Source: Cristatella mucedo
Taxonomy: Eukaryota > Bryozoa > Phylactolaemata > Cristatellidae
NCBI GenBank assembly: GCA_009760855.2
Contig: WPIO01000003.1
Location: 5,085,001-5,149,000 of the forward strand
DNA: 64,000 nt
Direction of reading: 5' to 3'
In this document: one piece after another, positions 36,045 through 47,500 of the stretch
How positions within the stretch are numbered: the stretch's first letter is position 1
How the letters are laid out: every line of letters begins with the position of its first letter
Made by a program: the position numbers and the translations under genes
Notes under the pieces: generated by a model
The model's database searches: none
Told to the model about the DNA's origin: nothing
What the model saw: only the letters and a program-made list of their open reading frames with translations

Positions 36045-37835
36045 AAATTCAAAAGTTTAACGCTTAAAGTTGGCTCAGCAAGTACAATTCCGGTTGCTTC
36101 TGTCCGAAATCTAGGTGTCCTATTCCGATGTTGTATTTCACTAAACGACCACTTCTCTACAGTCAAGTCTGCCTACTTTGAGCTCCATAATATTTTAAAA
36201 ATTATGACATGCTTAGACCAGAATGCCATAGCTAACAAGTTTTTCCGTGACTTTGTTACATCCTGTCTCGACTTGTGTAATGCGCAGCTTGCAGGTCTGA
36301 CGACTCATAGTCAAGTGCTTGCAGTTTGGGACAAAACTCTTAAGCTAATAAAGTCTGTTGTGAGCGTCAGAATAGTCATATTACAAATCTCGTCTCCAGC
36401 CTGATTTAGCTAGCAATAGAGCAGCACGTCAACTTCAAGCAATGGTCACTCGTTTTTTGGAAACTTTACTGTCTGTATCTAGCCTACTGATCAGAACTAC
36501 TACCCAACCACGAAAGGTATAGTGCCACCCGCTTTGCAGAATTAACAGTGGATGTCGAGAAAATACTTACAATTTTTTTCTAACAAGCGAAAATGTATTT
36601 ATGGTATCTTTCGAAAGACAAATATGTTAGAACTGGGACCAGAAGTTCTGAAGATTTCCACGTGAAATAAAATCAGTTATGCAAACCACTTCTAACCCAG
36701 ATGCAAACCGAAAGCAATAAATCTAAAAACAGAAAAATTACCGATTTCTGCATCAAATGCGACTTTTATTCAAACTTGTCGAATCTTGGTAGATCGCGAT
36801 ATATGCTTGAAGCTTGTTGAGGTGCATAATTGTGACTTAAAAAGCTGCATTTCAGGGATGATTGGTGCCTTGTAAATTAACTAACTCGGCTTATACTTCA
36901 TGCATCGGAATGAAATTAAAAATGCGAGTTCATCTCTGCTTTTTTGACATTAAGCTGAAATTTTTTTCTGATTTCATACATTTGGTTAAATATGTCAATG
37001 ATTACGGTAAGTAACACTCCGGGACGTTGGATGAGGTACATACAGCTAACTGTATCCAACAGAAATAAAAAACATCCGAAAATTGTGTTGAACAAGCATA
37101 GCAGCCGAACTCACACTTCATATTTCATTCCGATGCCTGAAGTATTAGCCGAGTTATAAAGTTTACAAGGCACAAACTGACTCTGGAAACGAAGCTGTAT
37201 AAAAGTCCCAATAATCCACCTTGGCAAGCTTCAAGCATTTATAGCGATCTACCGAGGCTCGACAAGTTAGGATATAAGTCACATATGTTGCACAGATCGG
37301 CAAATTTTGTAATTTTAGATTTGTTGCTTCCGTTTAACATCCAGATCAGACATGGTTTGTATTACAAATTTTTTCTTTCATGCGAAAGTCTTCAGAACTT
37401 CCGATCCCAGTTCAAACCTATTTGTCTTTAGAAATTTACCATTAAAGCATGTTCGACGGTCGGCTAAATTGTATAGGTATTTCCTCGACTTTCCCGTAAC
37501 TCATCATTAAGCTCTGCCTCGAACGAGTCTGAAATCCTTTGAGACCGAACGCTTAGATCGTATGCTTCCAAAGCCTTTAGATCACTCCTACCTGACGTCA
37601 CAACATCCTTTTACTTGATACTTGAACGGAAATTTAAAAATTACATGTTTCTTTCAGCCTTTTTGGATCATTTGGACTTGCACGTTTTTTCTTATGAATT
37701 TAAACACTGGGCATGCTAAAAGTATTATACGATAACGCTTCTTTTGCAGGATTGTTTAAGGGCCCAGATGAGGGTAAAGCTCTCCGAGGGTGCTATACAA
37801 GCATATTATTACTATCTTTCGATATTTAATACAAA
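36045..37835 (+). mobile_element. LINE-A fragment split by a foldback element
   Basis: The left part (about 36045-36553) matches the RT C-terminal region (LSL-DDH and SCLDLCNAQLAGL are visible). The right part (37490-37835) holds the C-terminus, the 3' UTR and tail GAGGGTGCTATACAAGC followed by ATTATTACTAT. The 0.94 kb between them is the inverted-repeat element described separately. Both halves are strongly diverged. Confidence 0.82.
36554..37489. mobile_element. Foldback (long inverted-repeat) element
   Basis: Left end GTCGAGAAAATACTTA and right end TAGGTATTTCCTCGAC are inverted copies, and the symmetry continues inward. Matching pairs include ATGTTAGAACTGGGACCAGA with the complement of CGATCCCAGTTCAAACC, and CTTGGTAGATCGC with the complement of GCGATCTACCGAGG. 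Also paired are CTTCATGCATCGGAATGAAA and the complement of TTTCATTCCGATGCC. Arms are roughly 400 bp, imperfect, around a loop of about 90-130 bp near 37020. No open frame of note. It splits a LINE-A copy. A nonautonomous foldback-type DNA element is the likely explanation; the exact ends and target-site duplication are unclear. Confidence 0.8.
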
Positions 37836-37839
37836 AGTG

Positions 37840-39830
37840 ACCGAAGCTAACCAGCCAGCTCCGTCTTACCTTTCTCAAACATTGCAATTTCGATTTTGGT
37901 TTTTCTTCCACATCGAGGGCGAGTAGAATGATTAGAATATGAGTATGAAGATATGCATGGAAGTTCCTCCTTTTTTATAGCAAGGTGACAAGCACTGTGT
38001 GGCTTTCTTTGGTAAGGTCGTGGACGACGTCCATTTTTCTTCCTGGAGCATTTGACTAATCCTATTGACATCAATTAGTAGATTGTGAAATATTGCCAAA
38101 CATGATAGCAAACGGAAAGATTAAAATCTTTTGTTTTAAACAAATCTGCCTAATGAGTACGATTTTGTGCAGTAAAGGAAATAACGACCGTGGATAAGTT
38201 AATTAAAACGATCCACCTGTAAGCCTTTCCTCAGCTGTATGACGAGCCAAGCCCGTCCGTCTGGGTGTCAATTCACTGCAACTAGTATTTGCTTGAGAAT
38301 AAGAGCTGAGCTTCGTACCAAGCAAGGCCTGATTGCAGGCGACAACCTCAAGTAGGTCGTCATAAAGATGTGGCTGTCCGATCATGCTTACTCGGATAGT
38401 GACATGGTTTCGACGAATGACTGTTCACGGATGGTTGGCTTAGCGAAAGACGAGTTCTTGTCAAATGGCAGCACATTAAAAGTGCTGTGATGTAAAGCAA
38501 TAACTGATTTACGTAAAGGACAACCCCAGAAATTATAAATATCTACACGATGAGTAATGACATGTGTAGATCTGAAAAAATCTCACGTTGTTGCACCAAG
38601 GAATAAGAAACCAGACACACTAACTGTACGGTAATCGGATTAGGGTATGCGAATTTAGTCCAAATTTAATCGATTTGTATCGATCTTAGAGTATCACAAA
38701 TTTATTTACAGTTGATTCAGCCTTAGCATTAACTGTTTTGGGATGTATTATATAATATTCTTTTGGCTCTCTGTTATTAATTCCGCTCTTTTAAAGCAGA
38801 TTCGATTTTTGTACTGTTAGGAACCTGAATTCAGACATAAATGACTGTGGAGCTTGAGGCATCGTTTAGTAAAATTCTTTTTTTGACAGCACACGGGAAT
38901 TTCCTGAAGAGCCTATTGAACATCACGTGGAAAAGACCGTGTTAAGGATTAGGATAGATTTCCGATTTTTAAGTAAAACCTGAGCAGATTGCAGCAGCTC
39001 GCGAGTAGAAGCGGCAGAGAAGAGATCTGGCAGAGAAGCGGCATCTCGCTCGGTAGCTAGCGGAAGAGATGCAGAAGCTTGAGGCAGAGAGGCTCTCACT
39101 TTATTAATGCCTTGTACCATGAATGAATGTGTGTATGTGCGCCCGTGTATGGGTGTGTTTGCCTGGTTCAGCCCATTCCAATCTGTGCCTGTTTGTCAGA
39201 GTCTTTGGATCAACCCAGGTAGAATGACTAAGCGAGACCTTTTATTAAATTTTGCTGACAAAAAAACTTAGCGGCTTGTAGCGTGCACTCCATAAATAAC
39301 TCTTTTAGCCATCGTAATGCAGCCATCCGTGATGGCATCGATGAGATACATTTAGGCATATACTTCCCCTTTCTCTGTCTCTATTATCTTTTGGCTCTAT
39401 CTCTCTCTCTCTCTCTCTCTCCATTTGATGAAAGGAACATTTTCACGCTCTGTCTTTCATCTTGCAAATGTATTTAGTATCCCACTTCTTCATAAATGGC
39501 TAAGCTGTATTACAGATTAGCGAGATACATTTCTGACGGATAGATGTTGAGGGACATTCTTTCTCTCTCAATATTGTTAACTATTACTTAAAGGTCTATT
39601 CAATTTGGATTCTTAGTCCGGTGAGACGTCAAGCCACGCTTGTTAGTACTCCATACTCGAATGAAATATGCAGACGCCTTCGCGATCAGCCTGGCTACCG
39701 ACTCACTACTATATGGTTAGGATAGTCTTTTTCAATCAGTATGTCTTCTCTGCTGCAATGCTTTAGGTATTACGATCTGTTAATATTCCTACCACGACAT
39801 TCCCGACTTGACCACGCTAGGCATTTGTAA
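37840..39830. other. No recognised feature
   Basis: No exon or repeat family recognised apart from the short CT run at 39.4 kb. A purine-rich stretch near 38990-39100 (GAAGCGGCAGAGAAGAG) looks low-complexity. Confidence 0.5.
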
Positions 39831-39831
39831 T

Positions 39832-40086
39832 CCCAGCATTTAGTGGGTCACTGCGATTCGACCTCTGTGCGCCTATCCGTGCTGACACTGTGCATGCTGC
39901 CAGTAACCATTTTTGCATTGGGACCAAAAGCATGCCCCCTCTAATCACGTTAGTCTCATTGCTTTTGAGCATGTTTTTACGGCCCATTCGGTCTTGCTTC
40001 CTTTGCAACAAATTTAAGAGCCTGGAAAGAGATTGACTTCTCTGAGGTAGCTTTATAAAATGTATTATTATTAGTTTTATTATTAT
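39832..40086 (+). mobile_element. LINE-A 3' UTR fragment
   Basis: Only the last part of the element: the end of the coding region (TTTAGTGGGTCACTGCGATTC), the 3' UTR motif GTGCATGCTGCCAGTAACC and the conserved 3' segment with an ATT tail. Typical severe 5' truncation. Confidence 0.88.
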
Positions 40087-40189
40087 TGGGCACAAGTGCT
40101 CCTCCTTTGGTGAGCAGTAATGTCAGTGCTGAGTTGAATTAGTCTAACTGCAACCAGCGAGGAGCTCGCTTAAGATCTCTTGTTATGCA

Positions 40190-41830
40190 TTGCAACCAGT
40201 GGTTTTTAATGTCAATAATGCACTCAAAGATCAAGAAAATAACCGCATGCACACAAGACGTGGCCATTTCAGCTGTGCAGCGGCACACGCCCGCACCTCA
40301 ATAGCCTTGGCGAGAGGCAGGCTTGAAAACTATAGGCCACTGTGGCGACGCGGCGAGTTGCTGACGGAGACAGCCGTGGAGAGATTGGAGCGAGGGTTGA
40401 CGGTGCGAGCAATGGTGATGACGCTCTGCTCTTGCAATGCTGGTGGGAGCTCGGCTTCAGCGACTCTCAGAGGGGACCCCTCGGTTGCTGCCTCGAGCTG
40501 CAGTGGTCGCTGTATCTACGTCCTGAGAGCGTCGGGCCTCAAGATGGATGCTTTTCTTCTCATCCATCTTGGCCGGAAAGTGGCTCTGAGCCGGAATGAG
40601 GCTGCTCGGTCAGCTGATGCTGGACGAGAGTCTTCAGCAGCGACAACTCGAGCGATCTCGGCACCACGTTCAAAGTTCTTTTTTACTACAGCGATCTCCA
40701 TTGCCACACTCTCTTGGTGCCAGCCGGCATGAGCACCGTAGATGCAGACAATTTTCAAAGGTTTTTAGTTATAAAAACAATAATAATAGGAATAATAATA
40801 CATTCACATTGGTCGATTAGAGAAGTTAATTGAGTTAATTACTTTCTAGGCATTTTACCTGTTCTGCCAAAGAAATCTTGACCCTGACGGTACAGCGAAG
40901 CTCTTCTAGTGGCCCTAGAGGCGAGACGCTAGCAGAAGACGGCAACAGAGATGAGATGAAAGACACGACTGGATGAGGGCCGTTTACTTTCTATGAACAA
41001 AGACGAGATGCATCGTTGAGGACAGCTGAGAGCTCAGCCGCCACAATTAAGGTGGACTGAGCTGCAGCACCTATCGCCTCAAATCGGCTCTTTGGCCGCC
41101 TCCGAGGCCTAGTTGGCGAGCTCATAAAGTCATCGCTGGGACACCGAGTTCAGGAAGCCGACGATGCATCGGTGGACCGTTGGGCCACCACAGACCCTGC
41201 GATCGGAGTGGAGCTGGCATCGGTGAGCGAGCGTCTGCTGCGCGAGCATCAGCATAGCAGGCACCTGCTTGGGAGCCGCCGAGGCTTAGGCACCTTCGGC
41301 AAATTGCTTAGTCGATCGTCTATCCGTCCAGCGAGAACCTAGCCGGCCGAGCGGCTGTTTACGTGGAAACTCTCTTATCAGAAGCACCGTCACCAGCCAG
41401 CAAACAAGCAAAAGCCGGAGAAACCCTGGCAATCTTTTAGCTCTCGTGGCTCAGTCGCCGGCTGCCATCTTTGCACGCCCCTTTCGTTCGTCCTGTTTAG
41501 GCTAATGCGTTTGGTTGGTGGGGGACTAGACCGTGGGTCTTCTCTCCTCCACTTGCGCCGAGAGCCTTTGGTGCACAGAACGAGGTCCTTGTGCGAGGGT
41601 CACCTGCCCAAGCCTTCAGCTCCCTGTCCGAGGGGGGTGGGCTTGACCTGAGATGCAAATGCCGACTATGGCCATAGCCCTGGCTGGAGGCCTTGCTGTC
41701 CTTCGAGATGCCGAGTCTGCGTGCAGAAGAGTGACAGCATAGAGGGAGAGAGAGCACTCTCTCTCCCTGCTACCTATGGCGCCACTCATCGGTCGATCGA
41801 GTGGGTCAGTGAGATGCAGGTCGGCAGGGA
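40190..41830. other. GC-rich island of unknown nature
   Basis: Clearly GC- and CpG-richer than the surroundings, with several overlapping open frames of 80-180 codons on both strands and none with a recognised domain. It could be a CpG-island-like promoter region, a decayed retroelement or an unrecognised gene. A near-palindrome, AAGATGGATG...CATCCATCTTGG, lies at about 40540-40572. Confidence 0.45.
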
Positions 41831-42009
41831 ATTGTACGTGAATGCTGTGTCTTTGCTCTTACCAGCTGTGCAGGCGTATTTAGCAAAGCAATCAAAATAA
41901 TGGCGGTGCAGGCCAAGCCAGCTTCTCATTGAATACCAAGTAATGATGCGAGGAGCACAAGTCGATGGGCTTCAATATTTTCCAGTTTGCTACTTACGGA
42001 TAGACTAGT

Positions 42010-43510
42010 AAAGATGTGTGAGTGACTTGTTTAGGCAGGGACACTACATCTAAGTTGGTCCATGTGTTTGCGTCATCCCGTCTTGACATCTGTAACTTAC
42101 TTCTGCCTGGTCTACCGGCCTGTGTAATCAGGCGCTTACAGCTGGTGGATAACAAAGCATCTAGGCTCGTCTGTCGTGCGCGTAGCAGTTTCCACATCAC
42201 ACAGCTTCTAACCGACATGCACTGGCTGGCAGTCAAGCGACGGATTGACTTGAAGATTTAGTCGCTCACTTTTAGGTCCCTTCACTCTTGGGCTCCAGCC
42301 TACCTATCAGATCTACTGCCCCATCAGTCTGAACATCGTAAGAACCACTTTTTGGAATCTAGCGGTTTATCTATACCTCGTACAAACTTCAAATTCTTTT
42401 GGCACCGCGAATTTTTTTCCTATGCTTCCAAAGATTGGAAATCACCCCAACTTCCATTACGAAATCCCCTGACTCAATCGAAATACTAAAAAGAAACTAA
42501 AAGCGCAATTATTTATCATAGCATTTAGTGGTCCCTAAGATTCGTTATTTATGTGCTTATGGGTGCTGACACTTGGCATGCTGCCACTAACCGCACATTC
42601 ACGCTGGCCTGTCCATGTCACCAGTAACCGTGATATTTTCGTTGTTTATCGAGCATGCTGCCACCAACCATCCGATAGTGTTATTTTGGAAGTAACTTAA
42701 AGCACCTAGTAAAATTGTAACCGGGTTCCAGGGGTCAGAGGCTATTTCTCGCCAAACCCCGCGATACTCCGGCCATGCTGCCGCTCGCCATGCCGCCGAG
42801 CTAGGGTAAGACGAGCGGCCGTCAGGATAAACCTCTTTGTAATAACGCATGCGCCAACAACAACAGGGAAACTAAACAAGTCTACAGATGGGGTCCTATA
42901 CATAGTACACTATGGGCGCAAGACGACGCAGCAAGCGCAAACAAACGTGATAGTTGGAGTCAGTCGGCTTCTGTTGTCCTGTCGTTGTACCGACTCCAAA
43001 TCCAACAGTACGAGCGTACGCCGTCCAAAACCCGGCTAGCTGAGTAACTGCTGGCTAGTCCGAGTCGACAACTACCACAGTCGTAAGCTTCCGCCGAAAG
43101 ACGCCAACACACGGGGGGGGGTCACGAACACGCTACACGGGGAACGCGGAATAAAAACAAGTCAGCAACGAGCGAGCTATCTAGCTCCGCTCGTGCCTTG
43201 GGTACTCGTTCCCTTGCGTGCGTGTCAGCATCGCCGGAGCACACCTGCACGAATCCAGTTTCATAACTTGGCGTGACCGGGAGCCTCCAACACCACGACT
43301 TACTCGGCCAACTTCCTGTACCCAAGAGCCCCGGTGACCTCACGTCAACGCATACATCCGGCCATGCCTTTGGTCCGACCCCGGCCTAGCCTGTGACCCT
43401 AACCCTTACTATAGCCGTCCGGTCCCAGCCAACCGAACCTAGCCTGGGTACAAAATATTGAGTTCTGTGAGGGTACTTTATCAAGTTTTTATTAGTATTA
43501 TTATTATCAT
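42010..43510 (+). mobile_element. LINE-A fragment split by a solo LTR
   Basis: 42010-42715 matches the RT C-terminal domain (SKLVHVFASSRLDICNLLL and the following residues) and 3' UTR. The conserved 3' segment is cut after AAGCACCTAGTAAAAT and resumes at 43453 with ATTGAGTTCTGTGAGGG and an ATT tail. The 737 bp in between is a separate insertion. Confidence 0.88.
42716..43452. mobile_element. Solo LTR inserted in LINE-A
   Basis: A 737 bp GC-rich block inserted in the conserved LINE-A 3' segment. It begins TGTAACCGGG and ends TGGGTACA, so it has the 5'-TG...CA-3' LTR ends with a short inverted repeat (TGTAACC / GGGTACA). It is flanked by AAAT on the left (42712-42715) and AAAT on the right (43453-43456), a 4 bp target duplication. 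No gag/pol frame is present, so this is a solo LTR left after recombination. The orientation cannot be fixed. The ends suggest a Ty3/Gypsy-type LTR, by inference. Confidence 0.78.
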
Positions 43511-43662
43511 TAATAGCAGGGAGTCCAAGAGTTTCAGATATATAACAACCGCTTATTTTGAGGATATTTTGAGATTATTCTTACTTATGGGTCCGAAGAT
43601 CGTCTCGGATCCCTCTCTTCTTTTCTTCTCCCGTTTACTTCTCTGTCTGCTTAGTCTAACTC

Positions 43663-43790
43663 TCAGCTCTCTCTCTCTCTTTCTCTCCACATTACTCTCT
43701 AAATTCTCTCCTCTTCTGTCTCTCCTCTCTCTCCCCTCTCTTCTGTCTCCTCTTCTTTCTCTCCCCTCTCTCTCCTCTAGCATTCCCTCG
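43663..43790. repeat. CT-rich pyrimidine tract
   Basis: Irregular CTCTCT/CCTCTC/TTCTCT tract just right of the LTR-split LINE-A copy. Low complexity only; the Arg/Glu-rich and Ser/Leu-rich frames through it are artefacts. Confidence 0.85.
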
Positions 43791-44828
43791 AGCTCCATCC
43801 CGTTTGCTCTGGTGTCGAACTCTAGCACGCTGTCTCGAGCCCTCGGCAGTGCATCGTGTTGATGACCGAATTTCTCTCAAACCCAGATTCATTGTTCTTG
43901 AACTCATAGTTGGGGGTCACAAAAAATACCGTGGTTGTGCGACCTCTTGAGAATGCAGCAAAAACGGTCAACTGAAGAGCACTGGTAACGTACCGCATTC
44001 ACTCAGTGGTTAAAAAAAAGCAGCGTTCCACCATTGTTGAGGATGTGCATTTGTGTGATCAGTCCCACACCCGAAGGTCAAACAGATAACACAGCAGGCA
44101 GTGTATTAACAATCACAGAAAGCTAAGCCGGAACTAATTACTATAACGGGTTATCCAAGCTCAGTGTAATCTGTAGGTTTTTTATTGGGCGTGCTTTTCA
44201 CCTTCATTGAGTTTTGCCAATGATCACCCGATATAGCGGATCCAACGCCCTTTCTTCCCTTGAGAAGACAATTGGACTTCGGTCGGCTTCTAAAAGGATA
44301 GCAAAGCAAGTGAGAAGGTCAATAAATCTCGGATTGCAGCCAAGCTAGCGACAAGCAAAAGAAATCGTATGCTGACAAGCAACAAGTAAAAACGTCATCA
44401 CTTGAAATGGAGACTACCTAAGCGCTGCACAGAGGAGGCAGACCAAAGCATTGCCTTTAGCGAACATCAGGCTACGTAGGCCACCGGGTTTAAGGCATTG
44501 CTGGGGCACAGCCAGTGCCCTTTTTCCTAAGGCAATAGATAAGATACGTGACTCCTCTCTCCACAGTACAGGTTTCAAATGACTCAGTTACACGGGTGGC
44601 TGCTTTTATGTCGCCGGCTCTAATTGCCACAATTGCAGTCCTGGCAGCAATAATTGGCAGCCTCGTAGCAGTGCCGACCTGATTTGTAGGCATCACATCG
44701 CTGGACGGCGTAGACGCTGTGACCGTCAGAGGTGGTCTTTCGCCGTATCAAAGCCAGGACCGTACTCACAGTTTTGACCGTCGTAGCACTGCTGGTCTGT
44801 TTTTCATCACTGCCAGGCCTCGCAGCGG

Positions 44829-45220
44829 TTACTTCGCCTCGCAGATTCCTCCGTCGTCGCAGCCGTCTCCTTGTTTTGTCACTGGCACCGTCTCATTGGC
44901 CTCCACTACGGCTGCCTTCTCCTGAACATCCGTCGTTAAGCAGGTAGCCGTATCGTGGTCAACCGCCGTCTTGCTATCGACCTTATGTACTGGAGCCTTC
45001 TCGAGTGTCAGCTCGCGGACAACAGTTTTGCGGACCAGTGCCCTCTTGTCCTCCTCGTGGACCGCTTGTGAGTTGCGCACTGCATCCTCTGCCGTCTCGA
45101 AAACAACTGGCTCTCCGGCAGCTACCTCCAAAGCCGCCACATGTGGCTCCTCTAAGACAACCACCACCAGCTGCCACTCTGGCACCATCCTGACAGGTAC
45201 TTGTGGCCCAGACACGTCAG
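44829..45220 (-). CDS. Candidate terminal exon, unrecognised gene
   Basis: Minus-strand frame open for about 130 codons after a TTTTATCTAG acceptor and closed by TAA at 44831-44829. The product is acidic and valine/glutamate-rich (VPEWQLVVVVLEEPHVAALE near the start) and ends CDDGGICEAK. Codons are strongly G/C-ended, unlike the AT-rich surroundings, which suggests selection for coding. It enters in phase 1 and so joins the candidate exon 45567-45427 in frame. I recognise no domain. Opposite-strand frames here are Ser/Thr-rich shadows. It could instead be a decayed mobile-element gene. Confidence 0.35.
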
Positions 45221-45426
45221 CTAGATAAAATTGTCTCATTGCCAGGTGCGACATTAGAAATTGTACAGACGCGGCCTAAGTAGGAACATTAACTGCATAG
45301 TGAGCACAAATAAGGTACAGAGGTTAAAGAGATGAAGGATGCATTTTTCAAGTGGCGTAGTGTCCAGCAGTGACACGTCAGCAGTTTTGCTCGGTGCTAC
45401 TTCCCTAAAAAAGGAAAACTGGTTAC

Positions 45427-45567
45427 CCGTTAGGATGCCAATGATTACAGTCTTCCGTCGGGAATCCTTGGATTTATGCCTGTCCTCCCACATCCTATCA
45501 GTGACGAAGTTCGGAAACGTCTGCTCCCGGATGCTGGCGAAGCTCTCCCACTCGTACTCGATCTTGA
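45427..45567 (-). CDS. Candidate internal exon, unrecognised gene
   Basis: A 141 nt minus-strand frame between an ATAAG acceptor and a G|GTAACC donor (phase 1). It encodes KIEYEWESFASIREQTFPNF, then VTDRMWEDRHKSKDSRRKT and VIIGILT. The mixed charged/aromatic composition looks like genuine protein rather than chance translation. It joins the exon starting at 45220 to give ILT-A-DVSGPQ in frame. No family is recognised and no further upstream exon was identified. Reading straight through the donor also stays open for a while, so the 3' border is uncertain. Confidence 0.35.
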
Positions 45568-45719
45568 CTTATTTCACACATGTTGTCCAAATCCCATCCT
45601 CAAATGTGTTTGTGTGAGCAGTCGCACACCCAAACATAGAATCGATAAAACGGCAAGTAGTGTATACGTAATCACATTAATCTGCCCAGGAGCTAATCAC
45701 CCTCACGATATGATGGATA

Positions 45720-47380
45720 CTACGTCTGGAAAATCTCCAAGTACCATATTTTTGTGCATGAGCCTCCCTTATATATGATCTCCAAATTATGAACAAGTTT
45801 AAACGATTTTCTTCAGTATCTGAATGAAATAAAAATATTGAGACTCATGATAATCATTCGTGCCACTATCACTATCATCGGCATCAGGAATGGTGATGAT
45901 ACAACGTCCATCATCCTCGTTCGTATCACAGGCTTAAAATGCGGTTGGAACTCTGTTATCATTATTATCTTCGTTCACTCTTTTTATAGAATACGTAATC
46001 TTCCGTTCCATTCCATGCATTTGAAGTGCTACACTTCTTAAAAATTCTTGACAAACAAGCCTATTGAATACATTTTGGTGACCAGTTAATCTTTGTTGCG
46101 TGACATTTAAAGCAGGTACGCTGTCTAGCACAAAATTTAAGCAAAAAACTAAACTCCCATATGTAAGCCTACTTTCTGTGATCTGACCCCAAATTTTGGT
46201 AAAAATATGGCATATACATGGTAAAATACAGTACATGATTGTGTCCTCTGCTCTCCTTCTTCGACCTCCGCCGACGTGATACCCTGGACAGCCGACACAG
46301 CAAGCCTTTCAGGATGCAGCCTCAACACAAAGAGGGACAGAGAAAAAGTGGGAGTGAGAGAGAGAGAGAGACTGAGACGAAGATTGATTGAAGAGAAGCA
46401 TCCGTCTATCTCGGACGGTGGGAGGGAAGAGAGCAGGTGGCTTAGGAGCTGACAGCCACTTAGTCATTAGTCAGACAATGCCCTGGCTAGGAGTGGTGAA
46501 GCTGAGGCTAACGAAAGCGCTTCGTCAGCAAAGCCTGCTGGTTGATTATCTGGCAGCTAGCATATCATGTCGCAGGCTGCGAGAGCTGAAGTAACGGCGG
46601 CAGTTCTGGCTGTACGATAACTTGGGTTTCAGTTGAGCATCCGGTGGCGTTTGCAACTACCTTCCCAGCTTCATTGAGGTTACTCAGAAGACGGAACACC
46701 ATCGCGATACTAAGGGAATCAGAGGCAAGCAGGGAGTGGTGTGACAGCTGTGGAAAAACGGAGAAGCACTCAGCGGGTCTTCAAGGTAGAAATAGATTAC
46801 ACAAACTTACGATGATACGCATGATACGATGATAATACACACCAGAGTCCAAGCAGCATATGCCACCAGCGGACTGATCACAGGCTACTGCATTCATAAA
46901 ATAGTAGCATACTTATGAGCAGCTGAAGATTAAAAAAAACGCAGGGACATGAAAAGCTGGTGCACTTGGAAGGCTATAGCATAATCTCTAAGTGATTAGA
47001 GCCACCCTGTACGCATAAAGATCATCAACTATGTATGTAGGCTTCACCGAGAAAGCAAGGAAATTCTCAAACTACGAGAAAAGCTGTAGACTTCAAGGTC
47101 AACAAGCTGAAAGCACAATTTCTTGGCAGTGAGCAAACCAGCGAAAAAGCACCAAGTTTTATCTTTGCGTTTGCTGAGAGGACTAGCCTGCAGAAAATTA
47201 AAATGCAATAAGATCGACCTATGCCCTGTCTCACGCCCCAAGTGCTAGCCTGCATGTGGTTACTCACGGCAAGACCAGTTCTGAAAGTGAACAACTGTTA
47301 ACCTTCACCTATCTCTGGCTTATATAAATGCTTCTACAGAACAACCCTCCAGTTATAATTTTAAAAAATATCATTCGTTT
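45720..47380. other. No recognised feature
   Basis: Average to slightly GC-rich (46.25-46.8 kb), with a short GA run at about 46353. No recognised domain or repeat. Confidence 0.5.
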
Positions 47381-47387
47381 GTATCGT

Positions 47388-47500
47388 GCCCTTAAAGAGC
47401 TTAATCTTTATTCAGGTGCTACAAATGAGCCACGTGGCTCTAGTTTTTCGTTACTTTTCCATTGGTCGGTCGTGCATCAGTGAACATTGAAAGATAGGAG
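47388..47500 (-). mobile_element. SINE family 1 fragment
   Basis: The tail (minus) GTAGCACCTGAATAAAGATT, then AAGCTCTTTAAGGG, is clear. The head is decayed (GAGCCACGTGGCTC on either strand). Boundaries on the right are approximate. Confidence 0.55.

Noticed and set aside
44732-44947. Signal-peptide-like frame (RTVLTVLTVVALLVCFSSLP)
   Set aside because: No ATG, the following residues are low-complexity Arg/Leu, and it overlaps the better candidate exon on the opposite strand.
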